From positions 1 to 64,000 of the forward strand of contig CAWERW010000016.1 of assembly GCA_963811595.1 (NCBI GenBank): DNA of 64,000 nucleotides, in the 5' to 3' direction. Of the stretch, positions 33,403 through 43,429 are shown in pieces; position 1 is the stretch's first letter; every line of letters begins with the position of its first letter. The translations under genes and the position numbers were made by a program. This DNA is from DASQFQ01 sp963811595. GTDB lineage: Bacteria; Actinomycetota; Thermoleophilia; Solirubrobacterales; Solirubrobacteraceae. The notes under the pieces were generated by a model that did no database searches, had not been told where the DNA came from, and saw only the letters and a program-made list of their open reading frames with translations.

Positions 33403-36375
33403 CCGCCAGGTGCGGACCTGGAAGGGGCCGAAGCCGAGCTCCGGCTCACCGCTGGGGCGCTCGAGCAGGTCGGCGCCGCACTCGAGCGTCCAGTCCTCGG
33501 GCAGCGTCAGGCGCGCGGTGCCGCGAGCACCGTGGGGCTCGTAGGCCCGCAGCACCAACCCGCCCCCGTCCTCGAGCGCCTTCAGCGTCCCGAGCCCGAG
33601 CGGCAGCCCGTCGAGGACGAGCGGGCGCAGGCGTGTCTCCGCCGCCGCGGTGACCGGGCGGACGAGCAGCGGGCGGTTGAGGTCCTCGGCCTCCGCGAGC
33701 ACGCCGCCCTCGAACCACTGCCCCGCGTGCGGGAACAGCGCATAGGTCACGTCCTGCGCTCCCTCGTCCGCCAACGGATCGGGCCACGTGGGCGAGCGCA
33801 GCAGGCTCAGGCCCAGCTCGGAGCCGAGCGCGTGGTGGCCGTAGCGGCCGTCGTTGAGCAGGGCGGCGCCGTAGCCCGGCTCCGAGAGGTCGGCGAAGCG
33901 ATGACCCGCGACCTCGAAGCGGGCGTCGTCCCATGAGGTGTTGCGGTGCGTGGGGCGCTCGACCACGCCGAACGCCGTCTCGAAGGTCGCGCGGTCCGAG
34001 CGCACGGCGAGCGGGAAGCGGGCCTTGACCAGCCAGCGGCGGTCGTGCCAGTCCAGGCGGGTCGCGAAGTCGATCCGCGCCGACCCCGCCCACAGCCGGA
34101 TCTCCTGGACGATGCGGCTGTCGCGGAACGCGCGCTCGACGCGCACCGCGACGCGGTGCGGGCCGGTCTCGACGACCTCGGGAGGCCGGCTCGCGTACAG
34201 CTCGGCGCCCTCCTCGGCGTAGCTCGCCTCGACGTCCCAGGCGTCCCACTGGCGCGGCTTGTCGACGTACGCCCAGACCTGGTTGCCACGGTCGCCGAGC
34301 ACCTCGCGGCCCGCCCGCTTGTCCCAGACGCTCGCGAGCGTCCCGTCCGCGGCGAGCGCGACGCGCACGAGCTCGTTCTCCAGGTGCTCGGCGCTCACCG
34401 ACAGCGCGCCCGCCGGCGGCGTCTCGCGCACCACCGCGACCTCGAGCCCGGCGATCGTGACCGCGCTGCTGACCGCCGCACCGCCGGGCAGCTCCGCACG
34501 CAGCGGGCGCGGCGAGAGGTCGGGGTTGACGACGAGCAGCGCCTCCTCGCCGCCGCCGGCCATCCGCTCCCCCAGCTCGGCCATCCGCGCGTCGATGACC
34601 TCCCCCGCCGCGGCACTCACCCCGGCGAGCTCGGCCTCCGCCTCCTCCGCCACCTCGCGGATGCTCGAGCCGGGGAGGATGTCGTGGAACTCGTTGCGCA
34701 GGAGCACATGCCACTGGGACTCGAGCGAGGGCGGCAGCTCCCCGCCCGCGAGCGCGGCCAGGCCGCCGACGACCTCGGCGGCCACGAGGTCGCGCTCGGC
34801 CCGCCGGTGCGCGCGCTTCGTGCGGCCCTGGGAGGTCAGCGTCCCCCGGTGCAGCTCGAGGTAGAGCTCGCCGGCCCAGGTCGGCGCTCCGTGCTCGGCG
34901 ACGCTGCGCTCCGCGCGATCGAAGAACTCGTCCACGCGCCCGAAGCGCTGCGCGGGCAGCGCCGGGAAGGCGTCCAGCTCGCGCGCGCGCTCGGCCATCT
35001 CTGGCGTGAGCCCGCCGCCCCCGTCGCCGTAGCCGACCGAGAGGAGGCTCTCGGGGTGGATGTCGCGGCCGCGGTAGTTGCGCCAGGTCGCAGCCGCGGA
35101 GACCGGCCCGACGATGCCGTTGTAGCCGCCGTCGGGGTTGTCGAAGAGGTGCGCCAGCACGCGTGAGCCGTCCAGCCCCTCCCACCAGAACAGGTCGTGG
35201 GGGAAGCGGTTGGTCTCCGACCACGACAGCTTGATGGTGAAGAAGCGCTCGATGCCGGCGCCGCGCAGGAGCTGCGGCAGGGCCGGGGTGAAGCCGAAGC
35301 AGTCGGGCAGCCAGCAGACCGTGTGCTCGGCGCCGAAGCGCGCGCGGAAGGCGCGCTGCCCGTAGAGGAGCTGGCGCACGAGCGACTCCCCGGCCGGCAT
35401 CACGCAGTCGGGCTCCACCCACATGCCGCCGATCGGCTCCAGGCGCCCCTCCCCCGCGAGCTCGACCACGCGCGCGAGCAGCTCCGGGTCGTCCTCCTCG
35501 AGGAAGGCGTAGACCTGTGCGGCGGACTGGTTGAACGTCAGCTCGGGATAGGCGTGGAGGAGCTCGACGGCGGTGGAGAGCGTGCGCCGCGCCTTCAGGC
35601 GCGTCTCGCTCAGCGGCCAGCGCCACGCCAGGTCGAGATGCGCGTGACCGGTGAGCAGGAGCGCGCCGACAGGTGGGAAGCGCTCGCGCAGCGCGGCCAG
35701 CTCGGCGTCGAGCACGCGATGGGCTTCCAGCACGGAGTCGCGTTCGCCGCCTTCCAGCGCCGGCGGGTGTGGATCGAGGTCGCGCGGCAGCTCCCACACG
35801 TTGCGCATCTGCGCCGTGTCCTGCAGCCGCGAGACGTACGGGCGCGTCGCGCTCGGCAGCACGAGCGCCCGCACCGCGCGCTCTCCCGTCTGCACCACGG
35901 CCGGCTCGCCGGTCTCGCGGGCCGTGAGCGCGACCAGGTCCAGCCGCCGGATCAGGCGCTCGAGCTCCGGATCGATCCACGCCAGGCGGGCGACCGCCAG
36001 GCGCGGGTCGGGGTTGGGCGCCCCGAACCCGAGCCGCGCGACGATCTCGACCTCGATCGCGAACGGCTCCGCGGGGACGGGGAACGCCCGGTGCTGCAGG
36101 TCGAGCCCGAGGCGGGTGTCACCCAGCGTGAGCAGCCCCTCGCCGCCGAGGTCGAGCTCCAGCCGCACCTCGCCGGCCGGCCAGCCGGCGGGAATCCGCA
36201 CCTCGGGATGCGTCAGCCGCCGCACGCCGTCGCGGGCCGGCCACGGCGCGCCGAGCGCGAGCGGCTCGCCGTCGAAACGCCAGGCCTCGAGCGGCTCCCA
36301 CGCCCGCACGAGCCACGCGCGCAGCTCGTCGGTGCGGGCTGCCAGCCAGTCCAGCCGCTGGTCGAGGCTCAGCAT
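33382..36375 (-). CDS. Alpha-mannosidase, glycoside hydrolase family 38
   Basis: A 997-aa zinc glycosidase. The catalytic N-terminal domain begins around residue 240 with GHAHLDLAWRWP (zinc ligands H244, H246 and D248). The nucleophile is D358 in WLPDCFGFTPALPQLL. A long beta-rich C-terminal part follows. No signal peptide is present, so it would act on imported mannosides in the cytoplasm. The ABC permease genes lie directly upstream in the same direction (stop of the permease at 36376), suggesting import then hydrolysis of a mannose-containing oligosaccharide. Confidence 0.93.
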   Translation of the reverse strand: MLSLDQRLDWLAARTDELRAWLVRAWEPLEAWRFDGEPLALGAPWPARDGVRRLTHPEVRIPAGWPAGEVRLELDLGGEGLLTLGDTRLGLDLQHRAFPVPAEPFAIEVEIVARLGFGAPNPDPRLAVARLAWIDPELERLIRRLDLVALTARETGEPAVVQTGERAVRALVLPSATRPYVSRLQDTAQMRNVWELPRDLDPHPPALEGGERDSVLEAHRVLDAELAALRERFPPVGALLLTGHAHLDLAWRWPLSETRLKARRTLSTAVELLHAYPELTFNQSAAQVYAFLEEDDPELLARVVELAGEGRLEPIGGMWVEPDCVMPAGESLVRQLLYGQRAFRARFGAEHTVCWLPDCFGFTPALPQLLRGAGIERFFTIKLSWSETNRFPHDLFWWEGLDGSRVLAHLFDNPDGGYNGIVGPVSAAATWRNYRGRDIHPESLLSVGYGDGGGGLTPEMAERARELDAFPALPAQRFGRVDEFFDRAERSVAEHGAPTWAGELYLELHRGTLTSQGRTKRAHRRAERDLVAAEVVGGLAALAGGELPPSLESQWHVLLRNEFHDILPGSSIREVAEEAEAELAGVSAAAGEVIDARMAELGERMAGGGEEALLVVNPDLSPRPLRAELPGGAAVSSAVTIAGLEVAVVRETPPAGALSVSAEHLENELVRVALAADGTLASVWDKRAGREVLGDRGNQVWAYVDKPRQWDAWDVEASYAEEGAELYASRPPEVVETGPHRVAVRVERAFRDSRIVQEIRLWAGSARIDFATRLDWHDRRWLVKARFPLAVRSDRATFETAFGVVERPTHRNTSWDDARFEVAGHRFADLSEPGYGAALLNDGRYGHHALGSELGLSLLRSPTWPDPLADEGAQDVTYALFPHAGQWFEGGVLAEAEDLNRPLLVRPVTAAAETRLRPLVLDGLPLGLGTLKALEDGGGLVLRAYEPHGARGTARLTLPEDWTLECGADLLERPSGEPELGFGPFQVRTWRLRRRGA

Positions 36376-37212
36376 TCAGCCCTTGATCGCGCCGCCGACG
36401 AACGCGCCGACGATGAACCGCTGGAGGACGACGAAGACGAGGATCGCGGGCAGGATGGCGAGCACCCCGCCCGCCGCCAGGATGCCCGTCGCGTTGGTCG
36501 CGTACGTGCCCTGGAAGTTGAGGATGCCGACCGAGATGGGCAGCTCCGACGGGCTCGTGAGCAGGATGTAGGGGATCACGAACTCGCCCCAGGCGAGGAT
36601 CGCGGTCAGCACGAACACGGCGGTCAGGCCCGAGCGGGAGATCGGCAGGATGATCTGCCGCAGGACCGTCAGCCGCGACGCGCCGTCGAGCCGCGCCGCG
36701 TCGTCGAGGTCCTTGGGGATGCCGTCGAAGAAGCCCTTCAGCATCCAGGTGGCGAGCGGCATCAGGATGGCCACGTAGACGACGCCGACGGCGGCCATCG
36801 AGTCGAGCAGCCCGAGCGAGGCGAAGTAGCGGTAGAGCGGGAAGGCGACGACGAGCGGCGAGATCATCTGCAGCGCGAGCACGCCGATCAGCAGCCCCTT
36901 GCGGCCGCGGAAGTCCAGGCGCGAGAACGCGTACGCGGCCGGGATCGACACGAGCATCGCCCCGATCGCCCCGCCGAGCGACAGCGCCAGCGAGTTGAGC
37001 AGGAAGCGCGGGAACTGCGCCGACTTCAGGATCGCCGAGTAGTTGTCGAGCATCGGGTCGCTCGGGATCGGATTCAAGGTCGTGGCGAGGATCTCGGCCT
37101 GGTCGCGCAGCGAGAGCGAGACGATCCACAGCAGCGGCATGCCGAAGAACAGCAGCACGAGCAGGAGCCCGAGGTAGGTCAGGACGTCGTCGCGCCTCGC
37201 CGTGCGGGTCAC
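36376..37212 (-). CDS. Sugar ABC transporter permease, MalG/UgpE type
   Basis: A 278-aa inner-membrane subunit with about six membrane segments and the EAA-type coupling loop (DLDDAARLDGASRLTVLRQIILPISRSGL). Carbohydrate importers of the CUT1 class use two such permeases with one solute-binding protein. GTG at 37212 overlaps the stop of the other permease by 4 bp. The gene is followed at once by the mannosidase. No ATPase gene is present here, so a shared MsmK/UgpC-type ATPase elsewhere is expected. Confidence 0.92.
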   Translation of the reverse strand: MTRTARRDDVLTYLGLLLVLLFFGMPLLWIVSLSLRDQAEILATTLNPIPSDPMLDNYSAILKSAQFPRFLLNSLALSLGGAIGAMLVSIPAAYAFSRLDFRGRKGLLIGVLALQMISPLVVAFPLYRYFASLGLLDSMAAVGVVYVAILMPLATWMLKGFFDGIPKDLDDAARLDGASRLTVLRQIILPISRSGLTAVFVLTAILAWGEFVIPYILLTSPSELPISVGILNFQGTYATNATGILAAGGVLAILPAILVFVVLQRFIVGAFVGGAIKG

Positions 37213-38141
37213 AGCGCCTCCGCGCGCAGCAGGCGCCGGTAGACGGCGGTCAGGCCGAGGCCGATCAGCAGCAGGAACACCGCGAACACGCTGCCGCTCG
37301 CGATGTTGAAGTTGACGAAGACGGTGTTGTAGACGTGCAGGGCGAGCACCTCGGTCGCCTGCGCGGGACCGCCGCCGGTGAGCGGCAGGATCATGTCGAA
37401 GGTGTTGAGCGTCGCGATCGTGATCAGGATCACGTTCACCAGCAGGATCGGCCGCAGCTGGGTCAGCGTCACGTGCCAGAACTGGCGCACGCGGCCGGCG
37501 CCGTCGACCGCGGCGGCCTCGTAGAGGTCGCGGTTGATCGTCTGCAGGCCGGCGTAGAGCAGCAGCATCGAGAACGCAGTGCCGCGCCAGATGTTGGCCA
37601 GCGTGACCGAGGCGAGGGCGAGATCCGTCTTCGAGAGCCACGCGACGGGGTCGAGGCCGAGCGTCGAGAGGAACAGGTTGGCCAGGCCGTAGGGCCCCTC
37701 GTTGAGCACGATCTGCCAGACGACGCCGATCAGGATGCCCGGCATCACCCACGCGCAGAGGACGACCGAGCGGACGAACACGGCGCCGCGGAGCTCGCGG
37801 GTGACGGCGCGCTGCACGAGCAGGGCGATGGCGAGCCCCAGGACGAGCTGGCCGATGATCGAGCCCGCCACGAAGATCGCCGTGATCCGCAGGACCGTGG
37901 CGAGCGTCGGGTCGGACAGCGTCTGGGCGTAGGTCTGCAGCGTGTACTGGGCGTCGTCTCGCAGCAGCGTCGCGTTCGTGAAGCTCAGCCGGACCGCCTG
38001 GATCGTCGGCCACAGGTAGAACGCGGTCGCGACCGCGAGCAGCGGAGCGAGCCACGGCAGCGCGCTGCCGAACGAGTGGCGGGGGGCCGGGGCGCTGCGC
38101 GCCCGCGGCGCCGTGCGGGCGACGCCCGCCGCCGCGGTCAT
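37209..38141 (-). CDS. Sugar ABC transporter permease, MalF/UgpA type
   Basis: A 310-aa permease with a polar Ala/Arg-rich N-terminus, about six membrane segments and the coupling loop NRDLYEAAAVDGAGRVRQFWHVTLTQLRP. The MalF-type partner normally precedes the MalG-type, as here. It ends just after, and overlaps, the next permease start (GTGA), and begins directly after the stop of the solute-binding protein gene. This is a standard CUT1 importer without its own ATPase. Confidence 0.92.
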   Translation of the reverse strand: MTAAAGVARTAPRARSAPAPRHSFGSALPWLAPLLAVATAFYLWPTIQAVRLSFTNATLLRDDAQYTLQTYAQTLSDPTLATVLRITAIFVAGSIIGQLVLGLAIALLVQRAVTRELRGAVFVRSVVLCAWVMPGILIGVVWQIVLNEGPYGLANLFLSTLGLDPVAWLSKTDLALASVTLANIWRGTAFSMLLLYAGLQTINRDLYEAAAVDGAGRVRQFWHVTLTQLRPILLVNVILITIATLNTFDMILPLTGGGPAQATEVLALHVYNTVFVNFNIASGSVFAVFLLLIGLGLTAVYRRLLRAEAL

Positions 38142-39461
38142 CTACGTCCCTCCACTCTGGAGCTCCCAGGTCTGCTTGACCCGCTCGGCGGCGGAGTCGA
38201 GCGCCTCCTCGGGCGAGGAGCCGCCGGTGAGCACCGAGCCGATGGCGATCTGCATCTGGTTCGACAGCTCGGGATAGATCGCGAGGCCCGGGCGCGGCTG
38301 ACCGGTGCCGAGCAGGCGGCGGAACTCCTGGTAGATCGGCTCCTGGAACGTCTTGATGCTGCGGTAGTGCCGCTGCGAGGTCGGCAGCTCCCCGGTGATC
38401 TCGTTCGCCTTGCCGAGGTAGATCTCCCTGATGATCGATGCGCAGGCCGCGACCTTGCCGGGATCGTCGGAGAGCGCTGCCACGGTCCAGCCGCCCGTGC
38501 CCGTGGAGGTCTCGCCGGGGCGCGTGCCGGGGATCGGCGAGATCTTCAGCTTCGCGAGCTCCTCCTTGGGCAGGACGCTCTGCAACTCCGGCCACTGGAA
38601 CGAGCCGCCGAGGAACATCGCCACCGTCCCGCCCTCGGCGGCCTGCTGGAGGAAGCTGTAGTCGTTGATCGTCGCGACGCGAGACGGCGACGCGCCGGAC
38701 GTCACCGTCTCGCGCAGGAAGCTCAACGTCCGGAGCATCGCCGTCCGGTTCGCGCCCTCGGCGAACACGGGGCGCCCGTCGCGGTCGAGCAGCTCCCCGC
38801 CCTGCATCCAGAAGTAGCCGAGGTTGTCGAAGAAGGTCCCCTCGTAGCGGCCGCCGTTGTAGAGGTAGCCCTCGACCTTCGGGTCCTTCTCCTGGGCGGC
38901 GTTCGCGGCGGCGATGAGCTCGTCCCAGGTCTCCGGCGCGTCAGGAACGAGATCGGCGCGCCGGTAGATGAGCCGCAGGTCGGTGCTCCACCACCACGCG
39001 TAGAGGTGCCCGTCCGCGCCGTGGACGGTGCGGCGCACGAACGGGAGCAGGTCCTTCACCTCCGCCGCGCTGAAGTGGCGGTCGAGCGGGACGAGGGCCT
39101 TCTGCTCGATGAAGAGCGGCAGCGTGAAGGAGTCCACGCTCGCGCAGTCGGGCGCGGTCCCGACCCGCGCGCGCTCGAGCAGCCGCGCCTGCTCGGCGGG
39201 GCCCTGCGAGTCCGGGATGACCGTGACGTCCAGGCGCCACTCCGGGTGGCGCCGGGCCCAATCGGCGAACGCCTTCTTGAAGCGCGCCGCCACCTCGGGC
39301 ACCGCGGCCTGCGGGGTGTACCCCGCGTTCATCTGGAAGGTGAGCGTCTTCGGAGCGTCCGGTCTGCCGACCCGGTCGAGCGTGACGAGCTCGTTGCTCT
39401 GGCCACAGCCGCCGAGCGCCACGACGGCGAGCAGCAGCGGGACCACTGATGCGCGTCGCAT
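38142..39461 (-). CDS. Extracellular sugar-binding lipoprotein of the ABC importer
   Basis: A 439-aa solute-binding protein. It has a lipoprotein signal with LGGCG lipobox around residues 17-21 and the family-1 fold landmarks (ARFKKAFADWARRHPEW, a hinge region PETWDELIAAANAAQ, and FLGGSFQWPEL). It captures an oligosaccharide outside the membrane and hands it to the two permeases. I chose ATG 39461 over a GTG 9 nt upstream because GGAGGA lies right before the GTG, at the correct distance only for the ATG. Confidence 0.92.
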   Translation of the reverse strand: MRRASVVPLLLAVVALGGCGQSNELVTLDRVGRPDAPKTLTFQMNAGYTPQAAVPEVAARFKKAFADWARRHPEWRLDVTVIPDSQGPAEQARLLERARVGTAPDCASVDSFTLPLFIEQKALVPLDRHFSAAEVKDLLPFVRRTVHGADGHLYAWWWSTDLRLIYRRADLVPDAPETWDELIAAANAAQEKDPKVEGYLYNGGRYEGTFFDNLGYFWMQGGELLDRDGRPVFAEGANRTAMLRTLSFLRETVTSGASPSRVATINDYSFLQQAAEGGTVAMFLGGSFQWPELQSVLPKEELAKLKISPIPGTRPGETSTGTGGWTVAALSDDPGKVAACASIIREIYLGKANEITGELPTSQRHYRSIKTFQEPIYQEFRRLLGTGQPRPGLAIYPELSNQMQIAIGSVLTGGSSPEEALDSAAERVKQTWELQSGGT

Positions 39462-39537
39462 CGCGCACACCTCCTCCCGGGGCGACGCTACCCGCGGTCC
39501 GACGGGAGGAAACCGGCCGCTCGCTAGCGTGGAAGGG

Positions 39538-41077
39538 GTGTGGCGCCGCGCCCTGCTTAGCCTCGTGGTGGTGGTCTGCGCGCTCGCCGGCGCGTGGGCC
39601 GCACCGCGGATCGTCGGTCCTGGCTCCTACGAGACCGACGTCGCGACGCTCCGCCTCCAGCTCGCGGTCAGCGTCCCGTCCGAGCGCGGCGTGAGCCTGT
39701 TCGTGCCGATTGCCGACTGGGGCCTGCGGGCCCCGGTGGTCGGCGCGCCGGTCAAGGTCAGCGTCGAGCCGCGCGCGATCGACCGCGCCGGCGTGGCGCG
39801 CGCCGTCACCGGCAGCGGCGCCGCCGAGATCGCGCTGCTGCGGCAGGACCTCGATCGAGCGCTGGTCAAGCTGGTCGTGCGCACGCTGCTGATCACGCTG
39901 GCCGGCGCGCTGGCCGGCGGCGGGCTCGCGGTGCTGATCTGGTACGTGCTCGGGGTGCGCGGGCGGCGGCTGCTGATCGCGCCCGTCGCGGCGGTCGGCC
40001 TCGTCGCGGTGGTGCTCGGCGTGCTCGGGGTGTGGGCCCGGACGACGTGGGATCCGGCCCGCCTGGAGCGCCCCGACTACTTCGCCTCGGGCGTCGAGCT
40101 CCAGCGCATCCTCGACCAGTCGCACGCGCTGCGCGCCGCCGGCACGAAGTACTCCGAGCGGGTGAACTCGTCGATCCGCTCGATCGCGGGCCTGCTCGAC
40201 GACCGCTCCACCGCCGGCGGGATCGGCGGCGCGGCGCCGTCGGCGACCGCCACCGAGCGCGTCGTGCTCGCGTCCGACATCCACAACAACCTGCTCACGC
40301 TGCCGACCGTCCGGCGCTTCTCGACCGGGCGGCTGACGATCCTCGACGGCGACTTCACCATCAACGGCGGCCGCATGGAGGCGCCGCTCGCCGGGCGGGT
40401 GGCCGACCTCGGCGACCCGGTCGTCGCCGTCTCCGGCAACCACGACTCGCCGGGGATCATGCGGACGCTCGAGCGGCGCGGCGTCACGGTGCTCGACCAC
40501 GACGACGGCGTCCGCACGTTCGCCGGCCTGAAGGTCGCCGGCTTCGAGGACCCGCTCGAGTTCGAGGGCCGCGAGTTCCCGACCGGCCTGCGCACCGGGC
40601 TGAGCTTCGGCGACATCCCCGACGGCCACGAGCGCTACCTGCGGGCGGTGCAGGAGCGCTGGCAGTGGTGGCAGGCGCTGCCGGAGCGCCCCGACATCCT
40701 GGTCCTGCACCAGGAGGCGATCGGGCGGGCGCTCGCGAACCTGATCTGGGACGCCGATCCGGAGGGCGCCCCGCTGGCGATCCTGGTCGCGCACACGCAC
40801 GTGCAGCGGCTCGACCGCTACGGCCCGGTCACCACCGTCAACAGCGGCACCGCGGGCGCCGGCGGCGTGTTCGGGCTCGGCACGCAGTCGGTCGGTCTCG
40901 CGCTGATGGACTTCGACCGGGCGACCGGCGACCTCGTCCGCCACCGACCTCGTGCAGATGAACCCGGCGAACTCGGCCGCGCGCGCCCAGCGCGTGATCA
41001 CGAAGACGCCGGACTGCGACGACCAGCTCGTGTTCTGCCACGACGAGCCGAACCTGCCGGACCCGCCGGCGGGCTAG
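39538..41077 (+). CDS. Membrane-anchored metallophosphoesterase (3' frameshift)
   Basis: About 510 aa when corrected. It has an N-terminal membrane segment, a second pair near residues 120-165 (LITLAGALAGGGLAVLIWYVLG), and a calcineurin-like phosphoesterase domain: ASDIHNN, ILDGDFTINGG, VVAVSGNHDSPG, LHQEAIG and VAHTHVQRL. The metal ligands of all five motifs are present. One extra base near 40940 shifts the frame. Removing it turns the end into TDLVQMNPANSAARAQ... through QLVFCHDEPNLPDPPAG, stopping at 41077 just before the convergent LysR gene. The domain core is intact. Confidence 0.85.
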
Positions 41078-42009
41078 CGATCGAACTCGCCCGCGAGCGC
41101 GTGCATGTGCGCCTCGAGCCCCGCGAGGAGCTCGCGCGTCCCGGGTGACAGCCGGGCGGCCGGCCGGGTCACGATCGCGAACGTGTTGAACAGGGTCGGC
41201 GCGAACGACACTGTGGTGAGGCCGGCCGGGTAGTACGGCGCGTGCGTGTAGGAGACGGGGAGATAGGTGTCGCCGAGCCCGCGCGCGACCATCGCGAGCG
41301 CGAGCTCGGCCATCTCCACCTCCACGCGCGGCCGCAGGCGCACGCCGCGGGCCTGCGCGCGCTCGGCCAGCAGGCGGCGGATCGGGTCGGTGTCGGCCGA
41401 CTCGGCGTCGTAGAAGATCAGCGGCGCGGAGGCGAGCCGCTCGATCGTGGCCGGCCGGCGCGTCCGCTCGGGGTCGGCGCTGACGTAGAGCACCTCGTCG
41501 CGGACGAGCGGGCGCACGTCCAGCCGCCGGTCGTCGATCGGCAGCAGCACGAGCCCGGCCTCCAGCTCGCCGCGGCGCACGCGCTCGGCGACGGCGGACG
41601 AGTTGCGGCTCAGGAACCGCACGCTCATGTTCGGGTGGCGCTCGAGGAACGCCGACACCACCTCGTCCAGCCGCCACGTCGACGGCGCGCTGAACGTGCC
41701 GAGCGCCACCTCCCCGCTGCGCATCGCCGTGAACTCGCCCACGCAGCCCGCCGCGTCCTCGAGCGCGCGCAGGCTCGCGACCGCGTGCTCGGCGAAGGCG
41801 TGGCCGGCGTCGGTGGGCCGGACCCCGCGCCCGGCACGGACGAACAGCTCGGCGCCGAGCGCGCGCTCGAGCTTGCGGACCTGCTCGGCGACCGCGGGCT
41901 GCGACACCCGCAACGCGTCCGCGGCGGCGCTGAACGACCCGAGCTCCAGCGCCGCGCAGAAGCAGCGGACCTGCTGGAGAGACAGAAGCTCAGCTTTTGA
42001 TTCGGCCAA
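41074..42009 (-). CDS. LysR family transcriptional regulator
   Basis: A 311-aa regulator: N-terminal winged helix (residues ~10-70, LQQVRCFCAALELGSFSAAADALRVSQPAVAEQVRKLERALG), then a periplasmic-binding-like effector domain. The TTG at 42009 is the only plausible start but lies inside the CCAAGC-N11-GCTTGG repeat, so an unusual later start is possible. It is divergent from the FAD oxidoreductase and DapA-like pair, the classic arrangement for activation by a pathway metabolite. It converges with the metallophosphoesterase, ends overlapping by 4 bp. Confidence 0.9.
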   Translation of the reverse strand: MAESKAELLSLQQVRCFCAALELGSFSAAADALRVSQPAVAEQVRKLERALGAELFVRAGRGVRPTDAGHAFAEHAVASLRALEDAAGCVGEFTAMRSGEVALGTFSAPSTWRLDEVVSAFLERHPNMSVRFLSRNSSAVAERVRRGELEAGLVLLPIDDRRLDVRPLVRDEVLYVSADPERTRRPATIERLASAPLIFYDAESADTDPIRRLLAERAQARGVRLRPRVEVEMAELALAMVARGLGDTYLPVSYTHAPYYPAGLTTVSFAPTLFNTFAIVTRPAARLSPGTRELLAGLEAHMHALAGEFDR

Positions 42010-42028
42010 GCAATCAACTCTAGCTTGG
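42006..42028. promoter_or_regulatory. Putative LysR operator
   Basis: CCAAGC (42006-42011) and GCTTGG (42023-42028) form a perfect 6-bp dyad with an 11-nt spacer, the geometry of a LysR box (T-N11-A). It lies in the gap between the divergent lysR and FAD oxidoreductase genes. Confidence 0.6.
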
Positions 42029-42055
42029 GAGACGCTCAGCGCGGATCATGCTCGT

Positions 42056-43429
42056 ATGACCACACGCGACGTCGTCGTGATCGGGGGAGGCATCGCCGGG
42101 CTGTCCGCGGCGTGGCGGCTGCGCGACCGCGACGTGCTGCTGCTCGAGGCCGCCGACCGGCTGGGCGGCCGGCTGCGCTCGGACCCGCGCGGCGACTACT
42201 GGATGAACTACGGCGCGCACCTGTTCCCCGCGCCCGGCTCGTTCGTGGACTCGATGGTCCGCGACTGCGGCCTCGAGACCGTCCCGGTCACCGGCAGCAT
42301 GATGGGGCTGGCCGTCGGCTCCACGCTGCTCAACCGCGGGCGCGTGGAGACCTACCCGTTCCGGCTGCCGCTGTCGCTGCGCGAACGGGTCGCGTTCGCG
42401 AAGGCGGGGCTGAAGGTCCAGCGCGCCGTGGCCCGCTACCAGCGGCTCGCCAAGCCCGCCCCGGGCGAGACGCCGGGCGACGTGCGGGCGCGCGTGCTCG
42501 CCTTCGAGGGCGACCGGACGTTCGCGGAGTTCCTCGGCCCGCTGCCGCCGGCCGTCGAGGAGATCTTCGCCTGCGCCGCCCGCCGCGCGACGGCCGAGCC
42601 GTCCCAGCTCTCGGCGGGCTGCGGCATCGGCCTGTTCGCGCTCGTCTGGGGCGGGAAGGGCACGCTCACCGCCCGCAACCTGCGCGGCGGCACCGGCCTG
42701 CTGCCGGCCGCGCTGGGTCGCGAACTCGGCGACCGCGCCCGCACCGGCTGCCGCGTCAGCGCGCTGCGGCCGGACGGCGACGAGCTGGACGTCGAGTACG
42801 GCGAGGGCGAGAGCGTCCGCGCCCGCCAGGTCATCGTCGCGGCGCAGGCGCCCTTCGCGGCAGCGCTCGTCGCCCCCGTCGCCCGCGAGGCCGCCGCGGC
42901 GCTCGAGCAGCTGACCTACGGAGCGTTCCTGAGCGTCGCGGTCGAGACGAGCGAGACCGGCCCGGTGCCGTGGGACGACGTCTACGCGATGGCGACCCCG
43001 GGCCGGGCGTTCGACATGTTCACGAACCAGGCCCACGTGACGCGCGGGCAAGCGGAGCGCCGCCCCGGCGGGAGCCTGATGCTGTTCACCGGCGGCCCCG
43101 CCGCCGCGGCGCTGATGCGCGAGAGCGACGCGGCCCTCACGCAGCGCTTCCTCGCCGACCTGCACGACCTGTATCCGCAGACGCGCGGCGCGATCGCCGA
43201 TGCGACCGTGCACCGCTGGGAGCACGGCAACGTCTACGCGCGGCCCGGCCGCCACCGCCTGCAGGCCCAGCTGGAGGGCGCGCTCGGCGCCCACGGCAAC
43301 CTCCACCTCGCCGGCGACTACTTCGCCGAGCTGGGGAACATGGAGGCCGCCGCCCGCACCGGAGCGCTCGCCGCCGAGCGCGTCGCCGCAACCCTGACCA
43401 CCCGCCGACCCGAGGTCCACCATGCCTGA
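42056..43429 (+). CDS. FAD-dependent oxidoreductase (protoporphyrinogen/amine oxidase-like)
   Basis: A 457-aa flavoprotein. The dinucleotide fold is VVVIGGGIAGLSAAWRL at residues ~6-22, followed by LLEAADRLGGRLRS and a C-terminal FAD contact in HGNLHLAGDYFAELGNMEAA. It resembles the HemY/NAD(P)-binding amine oxidase group, but no other heme genes are near, so it is probably a different oxidase. ATG at 42056. The DapA-like gene starts inside its last codons, so the two work together under the divergent LysR. Confidence 0.85.
   Translation: MTTRDVVVIGGGIAGLSAAWRLRDRDVLLLEAADRLGGRLRSDPRGDYWMNYGAHLFPAPGSFVDSMVRDCGLETVPVTGSMMGLAVGSTLLNRGRVETYPFRLPLSLRERVAFAKAGLKVQRAVARYQRLAKPAPGETPGDVRARVLAFEGDRTFAEFLGPLPPAVEEIFACAARRATAEPSQLSAGCGIGLFALVWGGKGTLTARNLRGGTGLLPAALGRELGDRARTGCRVSALRPDGDELDVEYGEGESVRARQVIVAAQAPFAAALVAPVAREAAAALEQLTYGAFLSVAVETSETGPVPWDDVYAMATPGRAFDMFTNQAHVTRGQAERRPGGSLMLFTGGPAAAALMRESDAALTQRFLADLHDLYPQTRGAIADATVHRWEHGNVYARPGRHRLQAQLEGALGAHGNLHLAGDYFAELGNMEAAARTGALAAERVAATLTTRRPEVHHA

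Noticed and set aside
42056..43429. Protoporphyrinogen oxidase (hemG/hemY) as definite function
   Set aside because: Only the general FAD/amine-oxidase fold is shared; no heme genes are nearby and the DapA-like partner suggests another pathway.
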